From positions 372,001 to 436,000 of the forward strand of contig JAGKQI010000052.1 of assembly GCA_018806915.1 (NCBI GenBank): a DNA stretch of 64,000 nt. Direction: 5' to 3'. The stretch is from Phytophthora colocasiae (lineage: Eukaryota; Oomycota; Peronosporomycetes; Peronosporales; Peronosporaceae). This document shows, one piece after another, positions 21,885 through 33,297 of this stretch (position 1 is the stretch's first letter; each line of letters starts with the position of its first letter). The translations under genes and the position numbers were made by a program. The notes beneath the pieces were generated by a model. The model had not been told where the DNA came from, searched no databases, and worked only from the letters and a program-made list of their open reading frames with translations.

Positions 21885-22894
21885 GGGGGGGGTTCACACC
21901 GGTAAGTTTTCACTCGGTAAATGGAAAAAGTACAGCCAAAAGGTAGTACTTGCAATACCACCTTACTGGAAAAAGCGGCAGACGATGCTTTTTTTCCGAG
22001 TAGGAAATTTGCTACTCGGAATTCCGTCGGTAAATTCAATTCTTCAGTAGGCAGGGAGGGGAGACCAAGATCCCGTTCGTCGAAGATGGCGGAGGCGCTC
22101 GGAGGCGTCGCTGCGCCTGTGCAGGCTGCGGAGAGCACCGTTGGGGATCATGTTAGTTCGACCGTTGGTACGGGGCGGCCGTCTCCACGTCCACGTGGCC
22201 CGAACTGGACTACCGAGGAAATCCTGAAGCTTATCCAGGCCTGGCGCGCTGAAGTCGAGAAGCCTCGCGACAAAGGAGAGTCTGCGGCAGCCCTGAACTC
22301 CGATATATACAAGGGCTTCACAGCACTTTGTGGAGGCTCCACCCACCGCACCGAAAAGGCCGTGACCGATAAAAAGAACACGCTACCGGCCGCGTACAAG
22401 TTCATCGTGGGCTTTAACAACAACCGGCTTATCGGCTCGACGGGCAGAGGCGACTGGTTTGGTCTCTCCAAGCGTGAACGAAAAGAAATCCGCGAAGCGA
22501 ATAAGGCAGAAGCACGCAACGCAGAAATGGACATCGCCGTTTTTAATCCACCAACTTACATCTTCTTCTAATCTGTAAACTGCCGGGAGGCTGTTGGAGC
22601 TGCCTGTTGTGCACGCCAAAAGCATGGCGATGCTGTTCTCGTCGTCATCCTCACTGGACTCGCAGTCGTAGTCGCGCCAGTCATCATTTCGCGACTCAAA
22701 CCAGCTTACGATGGCGATCTCCTGAGGCGACAAAGCGTCCCCCATCTTTCTTTGTCCTGTCGGAGAGCTCGAAGGGGGCCTACTGAAGGCTTACTGGTGC
22801 GAATGCAACGAGAAGATCTCCAGATCAGAGAGTGGGACAGAGCGGGAAAGTTTTTCCAGTTACTGAAAAGCAATTTACCGGTGTGAACCCCCCC
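21885..22894 (+). mobile_element. SANT element, copy C
   Basis: At the tip of hAT copy II, equivalent to copy A. The left G run is eight long, one more than elsewhere. Confidence 0.75.
21921..22571 (+). CDS. SANT/Myb-like protein (copy C)
   Basis: 216 residues, intact, identical to copy B by eye. Presumed TIR-binding accessory protein of the element. Confidence 0.62.
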   Translation: MEKVQPKGSTCNTTLLEKAADDAFFPSRKFATRNSVGKFNSSVGREGRPRSRSSKMAEALGGVAAPVQAAESTVGDHVSSTVGTGRPSPRPRGPNWTTEEILKLIQAWRAEVEKPRDKGESAAALNSDIYKGFTALCGGSTHRTEKAVTDKKNTLPAAYKFIVGFNNNRLIGSTGRGDWFGLSKRERKEIREANKAEARNAEMDIAVFNPPTYIFF

Positions 22895-23080
22895 ACTGAC
22901 TACAGTGCATCAACTTGCACTTCAATGCCGACGGAGTGCTATCGACAGCATTCCGTCACACTAGTTAAGATGGGCTTCCACCTTACTGTAGTAACTAAGC
23001 TACTGTAGTAACTAAAGTAGTGTGTGGGAAGCCCATCTTAACCTGCATCTTAGCAACTCGGCAAATGCCTTCACAGCACT
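22895..23080. repeat. Spacer C-D: LTR end plus fold-back
   Basis: Same as 6581-6766: the reverse-oriented first ~65 bp of the gypsy A LTR, then the TAAGATGGGCTTCC fold-back and the CAGCACT target. Confidence 0.75.
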
Positions 23081-24089
23081 GGGGGGGTTCACACCGGTAA
23101 GTTTTCACTCGGTAAATGGAAAAAGTACAGCCAAAAGGTAGTACTTGCAATACCACCTTACTGGAAAAAGCGGCAGACGATGCTTTTTTTCCGAGTAGGA
23201 AATTTGCTACTCGGAATTCCGTCGGTAAATTCAATTCTTCAGTAGGCAGGGAGGGGAGACCAAGATCCCGTTCGTCGAAGATGGCGGAGGCTCTCGGAGG
23301 CGTCGCTGCGCCTGTGCAGGCTGCGGAGAGCACCGTTGGGGATCATGTTAGTTCGACCGTTGGTACGGGGCGGCCGTCTCCACGTCCACGTGGCCCGAAC
23401 TGGACTACCGAGGAAATCCTGAAGCTTATCCAGGCCTGGCGCGCTGAAGTCGAGAAGCCTCGCGACAAAGGAGAGTCTGCGGCAGCCCTGAACTCCGATA
23501 TATACAAGGGCTTCACAGCACTTTGTGGAGGCTCCACCCACCGCACCGAAAAGGCCGTGACCGATAAAAAGAACACGCTACCGGCCGCGTACAAGTTCAT
23601 CGTGGGCTTTAACAACAACCGGCTTATCGGCTCGACGGGCAGAGGCGACTGGTTTGGTCTCTCCAAGCGTGAACGAAAAGAAATCCGCGAAGCAAATAAG
23701 GCAGAAGCACGCAACGCAGAAATGGACATCGCCGTTTTTAATCCACCAACTTACATCTTCTTCTAATCTGTAAACTGCCGGGAGGCTGTTGGAGCTGCCT
23801 GTTGTGCACGCCAAAAGCATGGCGATGCTGTTCTCGTCGTCATCCTCACTGGACTCGCAGTCGTAGTCGCGCCAGTCATCATTTCGCGACTCAAACCAGC
23901 TTACGATGGCGATCTCCTGAGGCGACAAAGCGTCCCCCATCTTTCTTTGTCCTGTCGGAGAGCTCGAAGGGGGCCTACTGAAGGCTTACTGGTGCGAATG
24001 CAACGAGAAGATCTCCAGATCAGAGAGTGGGACAGAGCGGGAAAGTTTTTCCAGTTACTGAAAAGCAATTTACCGGTGTGAACCCCCCC
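23081..24089 (+). mobile_element. SANT element, copy D
   Basis: Middle unit of a three-unit array with period 1195 bp (element plus spacer). It has no counterpart in copy I of the large repeat, which has only two units. Confidence 0.76.
23116..23766 (+). CDS. SANT/Myb-like protein (copy D)
   Basis: 216 residues, intact. A GCG to GCT change near 23290 (silent) is shared with copy E, so D and E are sister units. Confidence 0.62.
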   Translation: MEKVQPKGSTCNTTLLEKAADDAFFPSRKFATRNSVGKFNSSVGREGRPRSRSSKMAEALGGVAAPVQAAESTVGDHVSSTVGTGRPSPRPRGPNWTTEEILKLIQAWRAEVEKPRDKGESAAALNSDIYKGFTALCGGSTHRTEKAVTDKKNTLPAAYKFIVGFNNNRLIGSTGRGDWFGLSKRERKEIREANKAEARNAEMDIAVFNPPTYIFF

Positions 24090-24275
24090 ACTGACTACAG
24101 TGCATCAACTTGCACTTCAATGCCGACGGAGTGCTATCGACAGCATTCCGTCACACTAGTTAAGATGGGCTTCCACCTTACTGTAGTAACTAAGCTACTG
24201 TAGTAACTAAAGTAGTGTGTGGGAAGCCCATCTTAACCTGCATCTTAGCAACTCGGCAAATGCCTTCACAGCACT
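24090..24275. repeat. Spacer D-E: LTR end plus fold-back
   Basis: Third copy of the spacer, as at 6581 and 22895. Confidence 0.75.
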
Positions 24276-25284
24276 GGGGGGGTTCACACCGGTAAGTTTT
24301 CACTCGGTAAATGGAAAAAGTACAGCCAAAAGGTAGTACTTGCAATACCACCTTACTGGAAAAAGCGGCAGACGATGCTTTTTTTCCGAGTAGGAAATTT
24401 GCTACTCGGAATTCCGTCGGTAAATTCAATTCTTCAGTAGGCAGGGAGGGGAGACCAAGATCCCGTTCGTCGAAGATGGCGGAGGCTCTCGGAGGCGTCG
24501 CTGCGCCTGTGCAGGCTGCGGAGAGCACCGTTGGGGATCATGTTAGTTCGACCGTTGGTACGGGGCGGCCGTCTCCACGTCCACGTGGCCCGAACTGGAC
24601 TACCGAGGAAATCCTGAAGCTTATCCAGGCCTGGCGCGCTGAAGTCGAGAAGCCTCGCGACAAAGGAGAGTCTGCGGCAGCCCTGAACTCCGATATATAC
24701 AAGGGCTTCACAGCACTTTGTGGAGGCTCCACCCACCGCACCGAAAAGGCCGTGACCGATAAAAAGAACACGCTACCGGCCGCGTACAAGTTCATCGTGG
24801 GCTTTAACAACAACCGGCTTATCGGCTCGACGGGCAGAGGCGACTGGTTTGGTCTCTCAAGCGTGAACGAAAAGAAATCCGCGAAGCAATAAGGCAGAAG
24901 CACGCAACGCAGAAATGGACATCGCCGTTTTTAATCCACCAACTTACATCTTCTTCTAATCTGTAAACTGCCGGGAGGCTGTTGGAGCTGCCTGTTGTGC
25001 ACGCCAAAAGCATGGCGATGCTGTTCTCGTCGTCATCCTCACTGGACTCGCAGTCGTAGTCGCGCCAGTCATCATTTCGCGACTCAAACCAGCTTACGAT
25101 GGCGATCTCCTGAGGCGACAAAGCGTCCCCCATCTTTCTTTGTCCTGTCGGAGAGCTCGAAGGGGGCCTACTGAAGGCTTACTGGTGCGAATGCAACGAG
25201 AAGATCTCCAGATAAGAGAGTGGGACAGAGCGGGAAAGTTTTTCCAGTTACTGAAAAGCAATTTACCGGTGTGAACCCCCCCCC
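24276..25284 (+). mobile_element. SANT element, copy E
   Basis: Equivalent in position to copy B: its right end lies about 71 bp upstream of NLP3. The right C run is nine long. Confidence 0.76.
24311..24960 (+). pseudogene. SANT/Myb-like gene (copy E), frameshifted
   Basis: One C is missing near 24859 (GGTCTCTCAAGC), and one A is missing shortly after, near 24888. The ORF therefore stops at 24892 after 193 residues and diverges from the other copies after GDWFGLS. The SANT-like domain itself is intact. Confidence 0.65.
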
Positions 25285-25355
25285 ACTGGTTACTTTATCT
25301 ACAACGTCTGCAACCATCGAAACACACCTCTCACTTTCTCTTTCATCGACTCGAG

Positions 25356-26123
25356 ATGAATCTACGCCTTCTTCTTGTGACAGTCCTTGCAGTACTAGCT
25401 GCTAGTGCGTCTGCGACTGTTGATCATGACAAGATCGAGCCTTTTCCTCAACCTGAGCCTGTTACCGTCTCTGAAAAAGCTGCTATCAAGTTCAAACCCC
25501 AACTGTACACATCGAAAAAGGTATGCGTCCCCTTTCCTGCTGTAAATGCTGCCGGTGAGGTCACTGGTGGCCTCAAGGGGACGAATGGGAACGATGCGTG
25601 CAAGTACGCGCCGAAGGGGGCTCAAGTATATGGACGAGCTGGTTGGTACAAGGATCTGTGGGCCATCATGTACGCCTGGTACTTCCCGAAAGGGTTCAAC
25701 TGGCTGGGATTCCCTTCGAGACGTCACGACTGGAAGAACGTCGTTGTGTGGATCATCAACCCTGACTTGGAGACCTCAAAGATCGTTGGTGTCTCCATGT
25801 CCAAGTCCGACACGAAATACTGGAAGGAGAAGAAGATCTGGCCGTCGAATTTTGCTGGCTATCGAACGGAGGGGGGAGGGCGTAACTCCCAACTTGTTGA
25901 ATATTACGGCTCCAACACGTCTCTCCGAGTCGGATATGATGCAACCGACGTTGGCATGGACTTCTCCCTTTGGGATGGCGAGTACCAGGACTTGATCATG
26001 TGGGAACAATTGACGGATGAGGCTCGGGTGGCTCTTAACAACAGTGACTCTTTCGGGGACGTAGAGGTTCCGTTCAGTGACGAACACTACGAAGACCTCT
26101 TAGACAAGGCATGGCCGTTTTAA
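25356..26123 (+). CDS. NLP3, NPP1-family secreted protein
   Basis: 255 residues with signal peptide, Cys pair, AIMYAWYFPKG and the Lys-bearing RRHDWK site. It is closer to NLP2 (two codon differences) than to its positional counterpart NLP1 (five), although U-gene intron markers group copies by arm; this mosaic points to gene conversion. SANT element E lies just upstream and gene U3 is convergent downstream. Confidence 0.92.
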   Translation: MNLRLLLVTVLAVLAASASATVDHDKIEPFPQPEPVTVSEKAAIKFKPQLYTSKKVCVPFPAVNAAGEVTGGLKGTNGNDACKYAPKGAQVYGRAGWYKDLWAIMYAWYFPKGFNWLGFPSRRHDWKNVVVWIINPDLETSKIVGVSMSKSDTKYWKEKKIWPSNFAGYRTEGGGRNSQLVEYYGSNTSLRVGYDATDVGMDFSLWDGEYQDLIMWEQLTDEARVALNNSDSFGDVEVPFSDEHYEDLLDKAWPF

Positions 26124-26347
26124 ATGAGACTTGGCGACGGCAATTTTCAGCGACTGCTGAATGTAAAATTGTCTTTGAAACATCACAGGAACCAATGTCC
26201 GGCACTAAAATCTTTCGTAGTAGTTTGTTGTTGCAATGGATCTTGTTATTTGCAATGTGAAGTAAGACAATTTCTGGGCACGATGTCCCAGCACCAGCCA
26301 AAGAGATTCATCGCGACGCAAGTTTGTCCAAACCTATTCAAATATAC

Positions 26348-28773
26348 TCAGCCAGCAACGAGTAGGTCCTTCGGCCCAATGTATGTCGCGTGCACTTCCA
26401 TCATCGGTGACCACCTCCACGTTGAAGTACTGTCAAACATTTCATCCGTTGGCAGATGACCAGACTCGTTCCAATTGATAAACGCTGAAATGACTTCTAC
26501 AACTGCAATAAACCCCTTCTCACCACGACCTCGAGTTTCGTCTAGCTCCAGTAGCAAATGCATGCGACGAGCGTCACAAGAGCTGAGAATACGGCTGGAG
26601 AATGAAGATGGCAACGAAACAAGCAGAAGCTCGATCGAAGACCCATCGTCTGATATAAAACCTTGGTACTGGTTCACATGCCAGCTCTCACCCAGCAGCG
26701 TTGCACCAGCCACAGATGAAAGTCCGTTGGGTAACGTGTCAATTATGTGAGGTTGCCCGTCCAGTATGAGCTCCGTTCCTGATGGGACGCTGGCCATCGC
26801 CGCTACAACAGTGACTCGCGAGTTTTCGATGGAAATATCCACACTCGCAAACATCCGAAGCAGCGTAATAACCGATAGAAGCGATAGCCTGGAAAACGAC
26901 GTGCTGCTCTCAGATGTATTGGCTCCGGAAGGAGAGAGAACGGAGATTGAGAGTGGTTCTATAAACCATCGGCTGTTCCAGACACCACTTGATAGCCTCC
27001 GATTATTGTGCCCACCTCAGAAACCTCAGGTATCAGTGCTCGTCTAGTATAATCCACTTCCAAATACCTATTGGATGTATTCGGGATATCCACTTGCCTT
27101 TGAGCCTGATGTTGCTGGAAACTGCGATACAACACTTGTACTTCGATCTCCAAAGATTCGTCCCGACGAAGGAGAAGCGACGACGTCTTCTCACGGAGTG
27201 ATTGATACTTGGCCTCTCCATAAATCAACGAGAGAACTTCGTCAACGAGCGATATCATAGTGATGGGGTCTTCGGTGCGTTCGCCACTATGAAGAGTCTG
27301 AGCTTGAAGTAGTTCTGTAAGCTCCTCAATGAATTCTGCAACCAACCGACAAAATTGTTCACATGACGCAAACGATGCAAAGCCTTGCCCAACGATGAAG
27401 CTTGGCTAATAGCCAAGCCATCGTTGGAATGTAACCAATGGCTAAATGTCCGCCGGATGCGCGACGAAGAAAACGTATCCAACAACAAATCTGCGCACAA
27501 TTGCAAAACCCTTTGCTCGCGTACGGGGTCGTTCGCAACGATATCAAGTTGCACTGTGTCCGGTATAAACTGAGCCAGCGAAAACTTGGACGCCAAGTTC
27601 GCAATCAGCTCACTGGCTGTGGTGGATCTCATCGATGACTCGAGATGGTGAGTTTGAGCGAACGGTGATAATGCAGCAAGCCAGTGGCGCTGGATTCGAA
27701 AATTCATGTGGCCGAAGTGAAACGTAAATGCATCTAGTGGGGTGGAGCTCATGAAGTTGTGCAGCACGAGAAGTAGCTGTACGTCTTCGATCGTTTGGCG
27801 GAGAGAACGGTGATTGTGCGATGGGTGACTCAGTGGTGAACTGCAAATTGGACAGTGAAGTGCTGTGTGCAGAGGAGGCAGACCAAGCGGAGGCGCTCCC
27901 GTTGAGAAGCTTCTTTTTTCCTCTAGTTCGTCCACATTTTCGTCTACAGACTGGATTTGAAGCCCTGTAAAATGTGTACCATCAATATCTCTGACATCCT
28001 GCTGCCTGATACTGCCGGTGTTGGTCTGATGCGACGTAGTTTTACGTGGAATGGTCACGTGTGGTTCCGGCTTCACTTCTGGGGATGCTGTTTGTTGCTC
28101 CTTCTCGGGGTGTTTCTTAGGTCGGCGCGTATCATTCAGCCGGCGGTACGAGATGATCGTGAACGAAGATGATGCATGACGAACAGCCACCGTGGCTAGC
28201 CTTGCAGCTGGTTTTAAGCCGCCCGATTGAGAGCCACGGGTCTGTTGCGCTTGGTGTTCTGGATGACGATGCAACTGGAAAATGTACGCAGCGAGCACAT
28301 GCTTCAATTCCCGGTGTGCCTTGGTAGATCCACTATCATAGCCGTAGTACCATTGCGGACTGCGACGGTTGTTGAATAAATACAGAATGGAGTTCTATAT
28401 GATGGACAAAGAAATTGATTCAGTTGCCATCAAATACAAGCGACCTTCGCACATTAGGGATCTGCTGCTGGTAGATTTCAGTCACCTTCTCGCCGAGTAC
28501 CCAGTCACTCTCGACCGCAGACCCTCCGACTCGAAGTGCACAGCTAGGCAAAGCTGTAATGGAACCCAGAGGCAATGGAGTCACACCGTACCCTACACCA
28601 GGTAGAGCCACATCAGCAGCACCTTCGAACCGGGCACACACGACCAGATCCTCCTCCTCATTGGCCGCAGCGGCGTCCTCATCCGACTTAAAGGTGACGA
28701 GCATGTGCAACGAAGAGCCACAATAACTGCGCTCGATATGGCCCGGGCAGCAATGAGGGAAGCATCGTAGTAG
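26348..28773 (-). pseudogene. Gene U3, uncharacterised, frame broken
   Basis: Same exon order as U1. It shares with U1 the 11-bp loss in the first intron, and it keeps LLLDTF where U1 lacks one Leu codon. Near 27400-27435 it has a partly repaired inverted repeat (CAACGATGGCTTGGCTATTA...) that shifts the frame before EFIEELTELLQ. No recognised domain. Confidence 0.55.
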
Positions 28774-29638
28774 CTACAATGTTTTACACCATTAATAGTG
28801 CTAGTAAGTATTATTCGATAAGGGAAAAAGGCTTTCCAGCCACCTTGGCATTTCTCTTCTTGTTACTTCTGCAATAATATACACAAGTAGTTTTACTTCG
28901 TTTAGAAAATGCGTCGTCAACTTTTTACATTATTGAGCTACGGTATTGAACATTCAGGTCGGACACGCACCTGGCGTACGAGGCTGAGAAGAGCTCGTGT
29001 TGGTCGTTACGACAGCCCAGTCGCAGGAATCTACAGCTCGAGACACGAAGGCTGGACGTCATGAGCTTTTGCTAAGGTGTCCACGTTGAATTGTGTGTGG
29101 CAAAAAGATTTTTGGGGGCGACGCAAAAGTCGGTCGGATATGTCGGTCGTGAATCTGTGTCTAAATTTGATTGTGTGTGAAAAGTAGGCCATTTGAGTAA
29201 AGGTGGCAAATTGATTACAATAACAAAACGAAGATAGTGCAACGCAACAGCTCTCTTACAGTTTGCACATTGAATCACTGGCCATGACACAACCGACCTG
29301 GCAATAATACAGAGACGAAGCATAGTGACAGAGACACCGGATCGAGGGCCCAGCGCACGAGAAATGCTGAATTAGAAGCCGTGCCGTTTCAATTGTGGGC
29401 CAAAACTTGTGCCTGGTCGCTTGAAGACCATTTGACTTGGCGCTATCCGGGTCTTTTCTGGTCGCTTGTGAATCTTTTAACGCCACAATGCAGGATCACG
29501 GCGTGAAGAGATTTTTATCAACAGTTCAGTACGAAATGTTTGACGAAACTACCTCGAAAGACCAATAGATCAAATTTGAGTTTTAACGATCTAAACAGTT
29601 TGCGACTGCCGAGCTAATACACTGCATTCGAGATTCTA
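28774..29638. other. No clear gene; inner arm and loop II
   Basis: Mirror of 30259-30731 and direct repeat of 11258-12131. Nothing convincing is encoded. Confidence 0.5.
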
Positions 29639-30223
29639 GTCGTGAAGTCGCAGAGGAAGACTGTTACGAGTTCCGTCGTCATGTGGGACTGTAACGAGAT
29701 TTCGGGCTTTTGCTGCTCTCGAGGCGATCAGGCAACGGTGGTGAAGACTTTGAAGTACTCTCAACCGGTGAAGTTGCCTGCCCCCCTGATGAACTTGAAG
29801 CATTACTGTGTCCTCGGTCAGAGGGTGACTACAAAAGCAGTGGCGAGAGATTTTCTCGGATATCAGTTCATCTACGGCTCCATCTTCCACGAGGTACAAC
29901 CTCGAGGCTTCTTCGGCTGTCGATAGTGAAGATGAAGATGACAAAGACTCTGAATTCCGTCTACATTCCGACGACCACGTTGCCGTGCGAACTGCGAGTT
30001 TCTCACGTTCCAGTCGATTTGCTCGCATGGTGCTTCCTAGAACATTTCTTGTCGCTTTAGCTACTCCCTTCGACTTGTACGAATCCTCGACAACCTCCAC
30101 ATCCTCGATCAACATCGATGACCCCACGGGATTCACCATCGTCTTGAGTTCAATGCCACCAAGTGAATTAACCACGGAAAAGATGACGAGCAACCGCGTC
30201 ACTGGCATCACCGCGGTGTATTT
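29639..30223 (+). pseudogene. START/FYVE-family fragment in palindrome loop II
   Basis: Copy of 12132-12723 with different lesions: two extra C near 29785 (GCCCCCCTG) and loss of seven bases near 30027. It still shows VMWDCNEISGF and DDPTGFTIVLSSMPPSE. Non-functional. Confidence 0.75.
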
Positions 30224-30731
30224 GGTGGAACTGTTGCACCAAACGGTTCTTAAGACACGCTGTTGCGTTGCACTATCGTTTTGTAATTGTAATCAATTTG
30301 CCACCTTTGCTCAAATGGTCTACTTTTCACACACAATCAAATTTAGACACAGATTCACGACCGACATATCCGACCGACTTTTGCGTCGCCCCAAAAATCT
30401 TTTTGCCACACACAATTCAACGTGGACACCTTAGCAAAAGCTCATGACGTCCAGCCTTCGTGTCTCGAGCTGTAGATTCCTGCGACTGGGCTGTCGTAAC
30501 GACCAACACGAGCTCTTCTCAGCCTCGTACGCCAGGTGCGTGTCCGACCTGAATGTTCAATACCGTAGCTCAATAATGTAAAAAGTTGACGACGCATTTT
30601 CTAAACGAAGTAAAACTACTTGTGTATATTGTTGCAGAAGTAACAAGAAGAGAAATGCCAAGGTGGCTGGAAAACTTTTTCCCTTATCGAATAATACTTA
30701 CTAGCACTATTAATGGTGTAAAACATTGTAG

Positions 30732-33129
30732 CTACTACGATGCTTCCCTCATTGCTGCCCGGGCCATATCGAGCGCAGTTATTGTGGCTCTTCGTTGCAC
30801 ATGCTCGTCACCTTTAAGTCGGATGAGGACGCCGCTGCGGCCAATGAGGAGGAGGATCTGGTCGTGTGCGCGCGGTTCGAAGGTGCCGCTGATGTGGCTC
30901 TACCTGGTGTGGGGTACGGTGTGACTCCATTGCCTCTGGGTTCCATTACAGCTTTGCCTAGCTGTGCACTTCGAGTCGGAGGGTCTGCGGTCGAGAGTGA
31001 CTGGGTACTCGGCGAGAAGGTGACTGAAATCTACCAGCAGCAGATCCCTAAGGTGCGAAGGTCGCTTGTATTTGATGGCAACTGAATCAACCAACGGCTA
31101 TTTTCTTTGTTCATCATATAGAACTCCATTCTGTATTTATTCAACAACCGTCGCAGTCCGCAATGGTACTACGGCTATGATAGTGGATCTACCAAGGCAC
31201 ACCGGGAATTGAAGCATGTGCTCGCTGCGTACATTTTCCAGTTGCATCGTCATCCAGAACACCAAGCGCAACAGACCCGTGGCTCTCAATCGGGCGGCTT
31301 AAAACCAGCTGCAAGGCTAGCCACGGTGGCTGTTCGTCATGCATCATCTTCGTTCACGATCATCTCGTACCGCCGGCTGAATGATACGCGCCGACCTAAG
31401 AAACACCCTGAGAAGGAGCAACAAACAGCATCCCCAGAAGTGAAGCCGGAACCACACGTGACCATTCCACGTAAAACTACGTCGCATCAGACCAACACCG
31501 GCAGTATCAGGCAGCAGGATGTCAGAGATATTGATGGTACACATTTTACAGGGCTTCAAATCCAGTCTGTAGACGAAAATGTGGACGAACTAGAGGAAAA
31601 AAGAAGCTTCTCAACGGGAGCGCCTCCGCTTGGTCTGCCTCCTCTGCACACAGCACTTCACTGTCCAATTTGCAGTTCACCACTGAGTCACCCATCGCAC
31701 AATCACCGTTCTCTCCGCCAAACGATCGAAGACGTACAGCTACTTCTCGTGCTGCACAACTTCATGAGCTCCACCCCACTAGATGCATTTACGTTTCACT
31801 TCGGCCACATGAATTTTCGAATCCAGCGCCACTGGCTTGCTGCATTATCACCGTTCGCTCAAACTCACCATCTCGAGTCATCGATGAGATCCACCACAGC
31901 CAGTGAGCTGATTGCGAACTTGGCGTCCAAGTTTTCGCTGGCTCAGTTTATACCGGACACAGTGCAACTTGATATCGTTGCGAACGACCCCGTACGCGAG
32001 CAAAGGGTTTTGCAATTGTGCGCAGATTTGTTGTTGGATACGTTTTCTTCGTCGCGCATCCGGCGGACATTTAGCCATTGGCTACATTCCCAACGATGGC
32101 TTGGCTATTAGCCAAGCCATCGTTGGGCAAGGCTTTGCATCGTCTGCGTCATGTGAACAATTTTGTCGGTTGGTTGCAGAATTCATTGAGGGGCGAACGC
32201 ACCGAAGACCCCATCACTATGATATCGCTCGTTGACGAAGTTCTCTCGTTGATTTATGGAGAGGCCAAGTATCAATCACTCCGTGAGAAGACGTCGTCGC
32301 TTCTCCTTCGTCGGGACGAATCTTTGGAGATCGAAGTACAAGTGTTGTATCGCAGTTTCCAGCAACATCAGGCTCAAAGGCAAGTGGATATCCCGAATAC
32401 ATCCAATAGGTATTTGGAAGTGGATTATACTAGACGAGCACTGATACCTGAGGTTTCTGAGGTGGGCACAATAATCGGAGGCTATCAAGTGGTGTCTGGA
32501 ACAGCCGATGGTTTATAGAACCACTCTCAATCTCCGTTCTCTCTCCTTCCGGAGCCAATACATCTGAGAGCAGCACGTCGTTCTCCAGGCTATCGCTTCT
32601 ATCGGTTATTACACTGCTTCGGATGTTTGCGAGTGTGGATATTTCCATCGAAAACTCGCGAGTCACTGTTGTAGCGGCGATGGCCAGCGTCCCATCAGGA
32701 ACGGAGCTCATACTGGACGGGCAACCTCACACAATTGATACGTTACCCAACGGATTTTCATCTGTGGCTGGTGCAACGCTGCTGGGTGAGAGCTGGCATG
32801 TGAACCAGTACCAAGGTTTTATATCAGACGATGGGTCTTCGATCGAGCTTCTGCTTGTTTCGTTGCCATCTTCATTCTCCAGCCGTATTCTCAGCTCTTG
32901 TGACGCTCGTCGCATGCATTTGCTACTGGAGCTAGACGAAACTCGAGGTCGTGGTGAGAAGGGGTTTATTGCAGTTGTAGAAGTCTCTTCAGCGTTTATC
33001 AATTGGAACGAGTCTGGTCATCTGCCAACGGATGAAATGTTTGACAGTGCTTCAACGTGGAGGTGGTCACCGATGATGGAAGTGCACGCGACGTACAAGA
33101 CCCATTCGCTGCAGACTGATTATATTTGA
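30732..33129 (+). pseudogene. Gene U4, uncharacterised, frame broken
   Basis: Shares the full-length first intron type with U2. It has a perfect 19-bp inverted repeat at 32089-32127 that ends the frame after HWLHSQRWLGY (32111), and a 45-bp deletion after CRLVAEFIE (near 32190) that removes the ELTELLQAQTLHS helix. The C-terminal end differs from the other copies (YKTHSLQTDYI instead of YIGPKDLLVAG). Confidence 0.55.
32089..32127. repeat. Perfect 19-bp inverted repeat, 1-nt spacer, in U4
   Basis: CCCAACGATGGCTTGGCTA, one T, then its exact reverse complement. U1 has only an imperfect version, U3 an intermediate, and U2 a deletion between TTAGCCA repeats. Confidence 0.9.
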
Positions 33130-33297
33130 ATTGGTTTGGACAGTGACGCAGCGTCACAATAGATCGTCGCTGGGCGTGTTACTTCACATTGCAAACGGCA
33201 AGATATCCATTGTAACAACAGAAGCTTGGACATTGGTCCCTATGATGTTTCAAAGACAATTTTACATCCAGCAGCCACTTACAGTCACCAAGTCTCA

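Larger units (their letters stand above)
17127..21885 (+). mobile_element. hAT element, copy II, complete
   Basis: Left end CAGTGATGG, right end CCAGCACTG. At least 7 bp (ACTACAG) are duplicated on the two sides, close to the 8 bp typical of hAT; the SANT insertion at the tip obscures the last base. Subterminal TTTATACGTCT-type motifs occur near 17165-17215 and 21238-21250. Contents: BED finger/transposase gene, an antisense gene and a pogo-derived MITE. Confidence 0.82.
25285..29251 (+). repeat. Palindrome II, left arm
   Basis: Inverted counterpart of 30259 to about 34140, and direct counterpart of 7776-11741. It contains NLP3 and U3. Confidence 0.87.

Noticed and set aside
5572..25284. Regularly spaced repeats as a CRISPR-like array
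   Set aside because: Units are 1.2 kb transposons with TIRs and genes in a eukaryotic genome.
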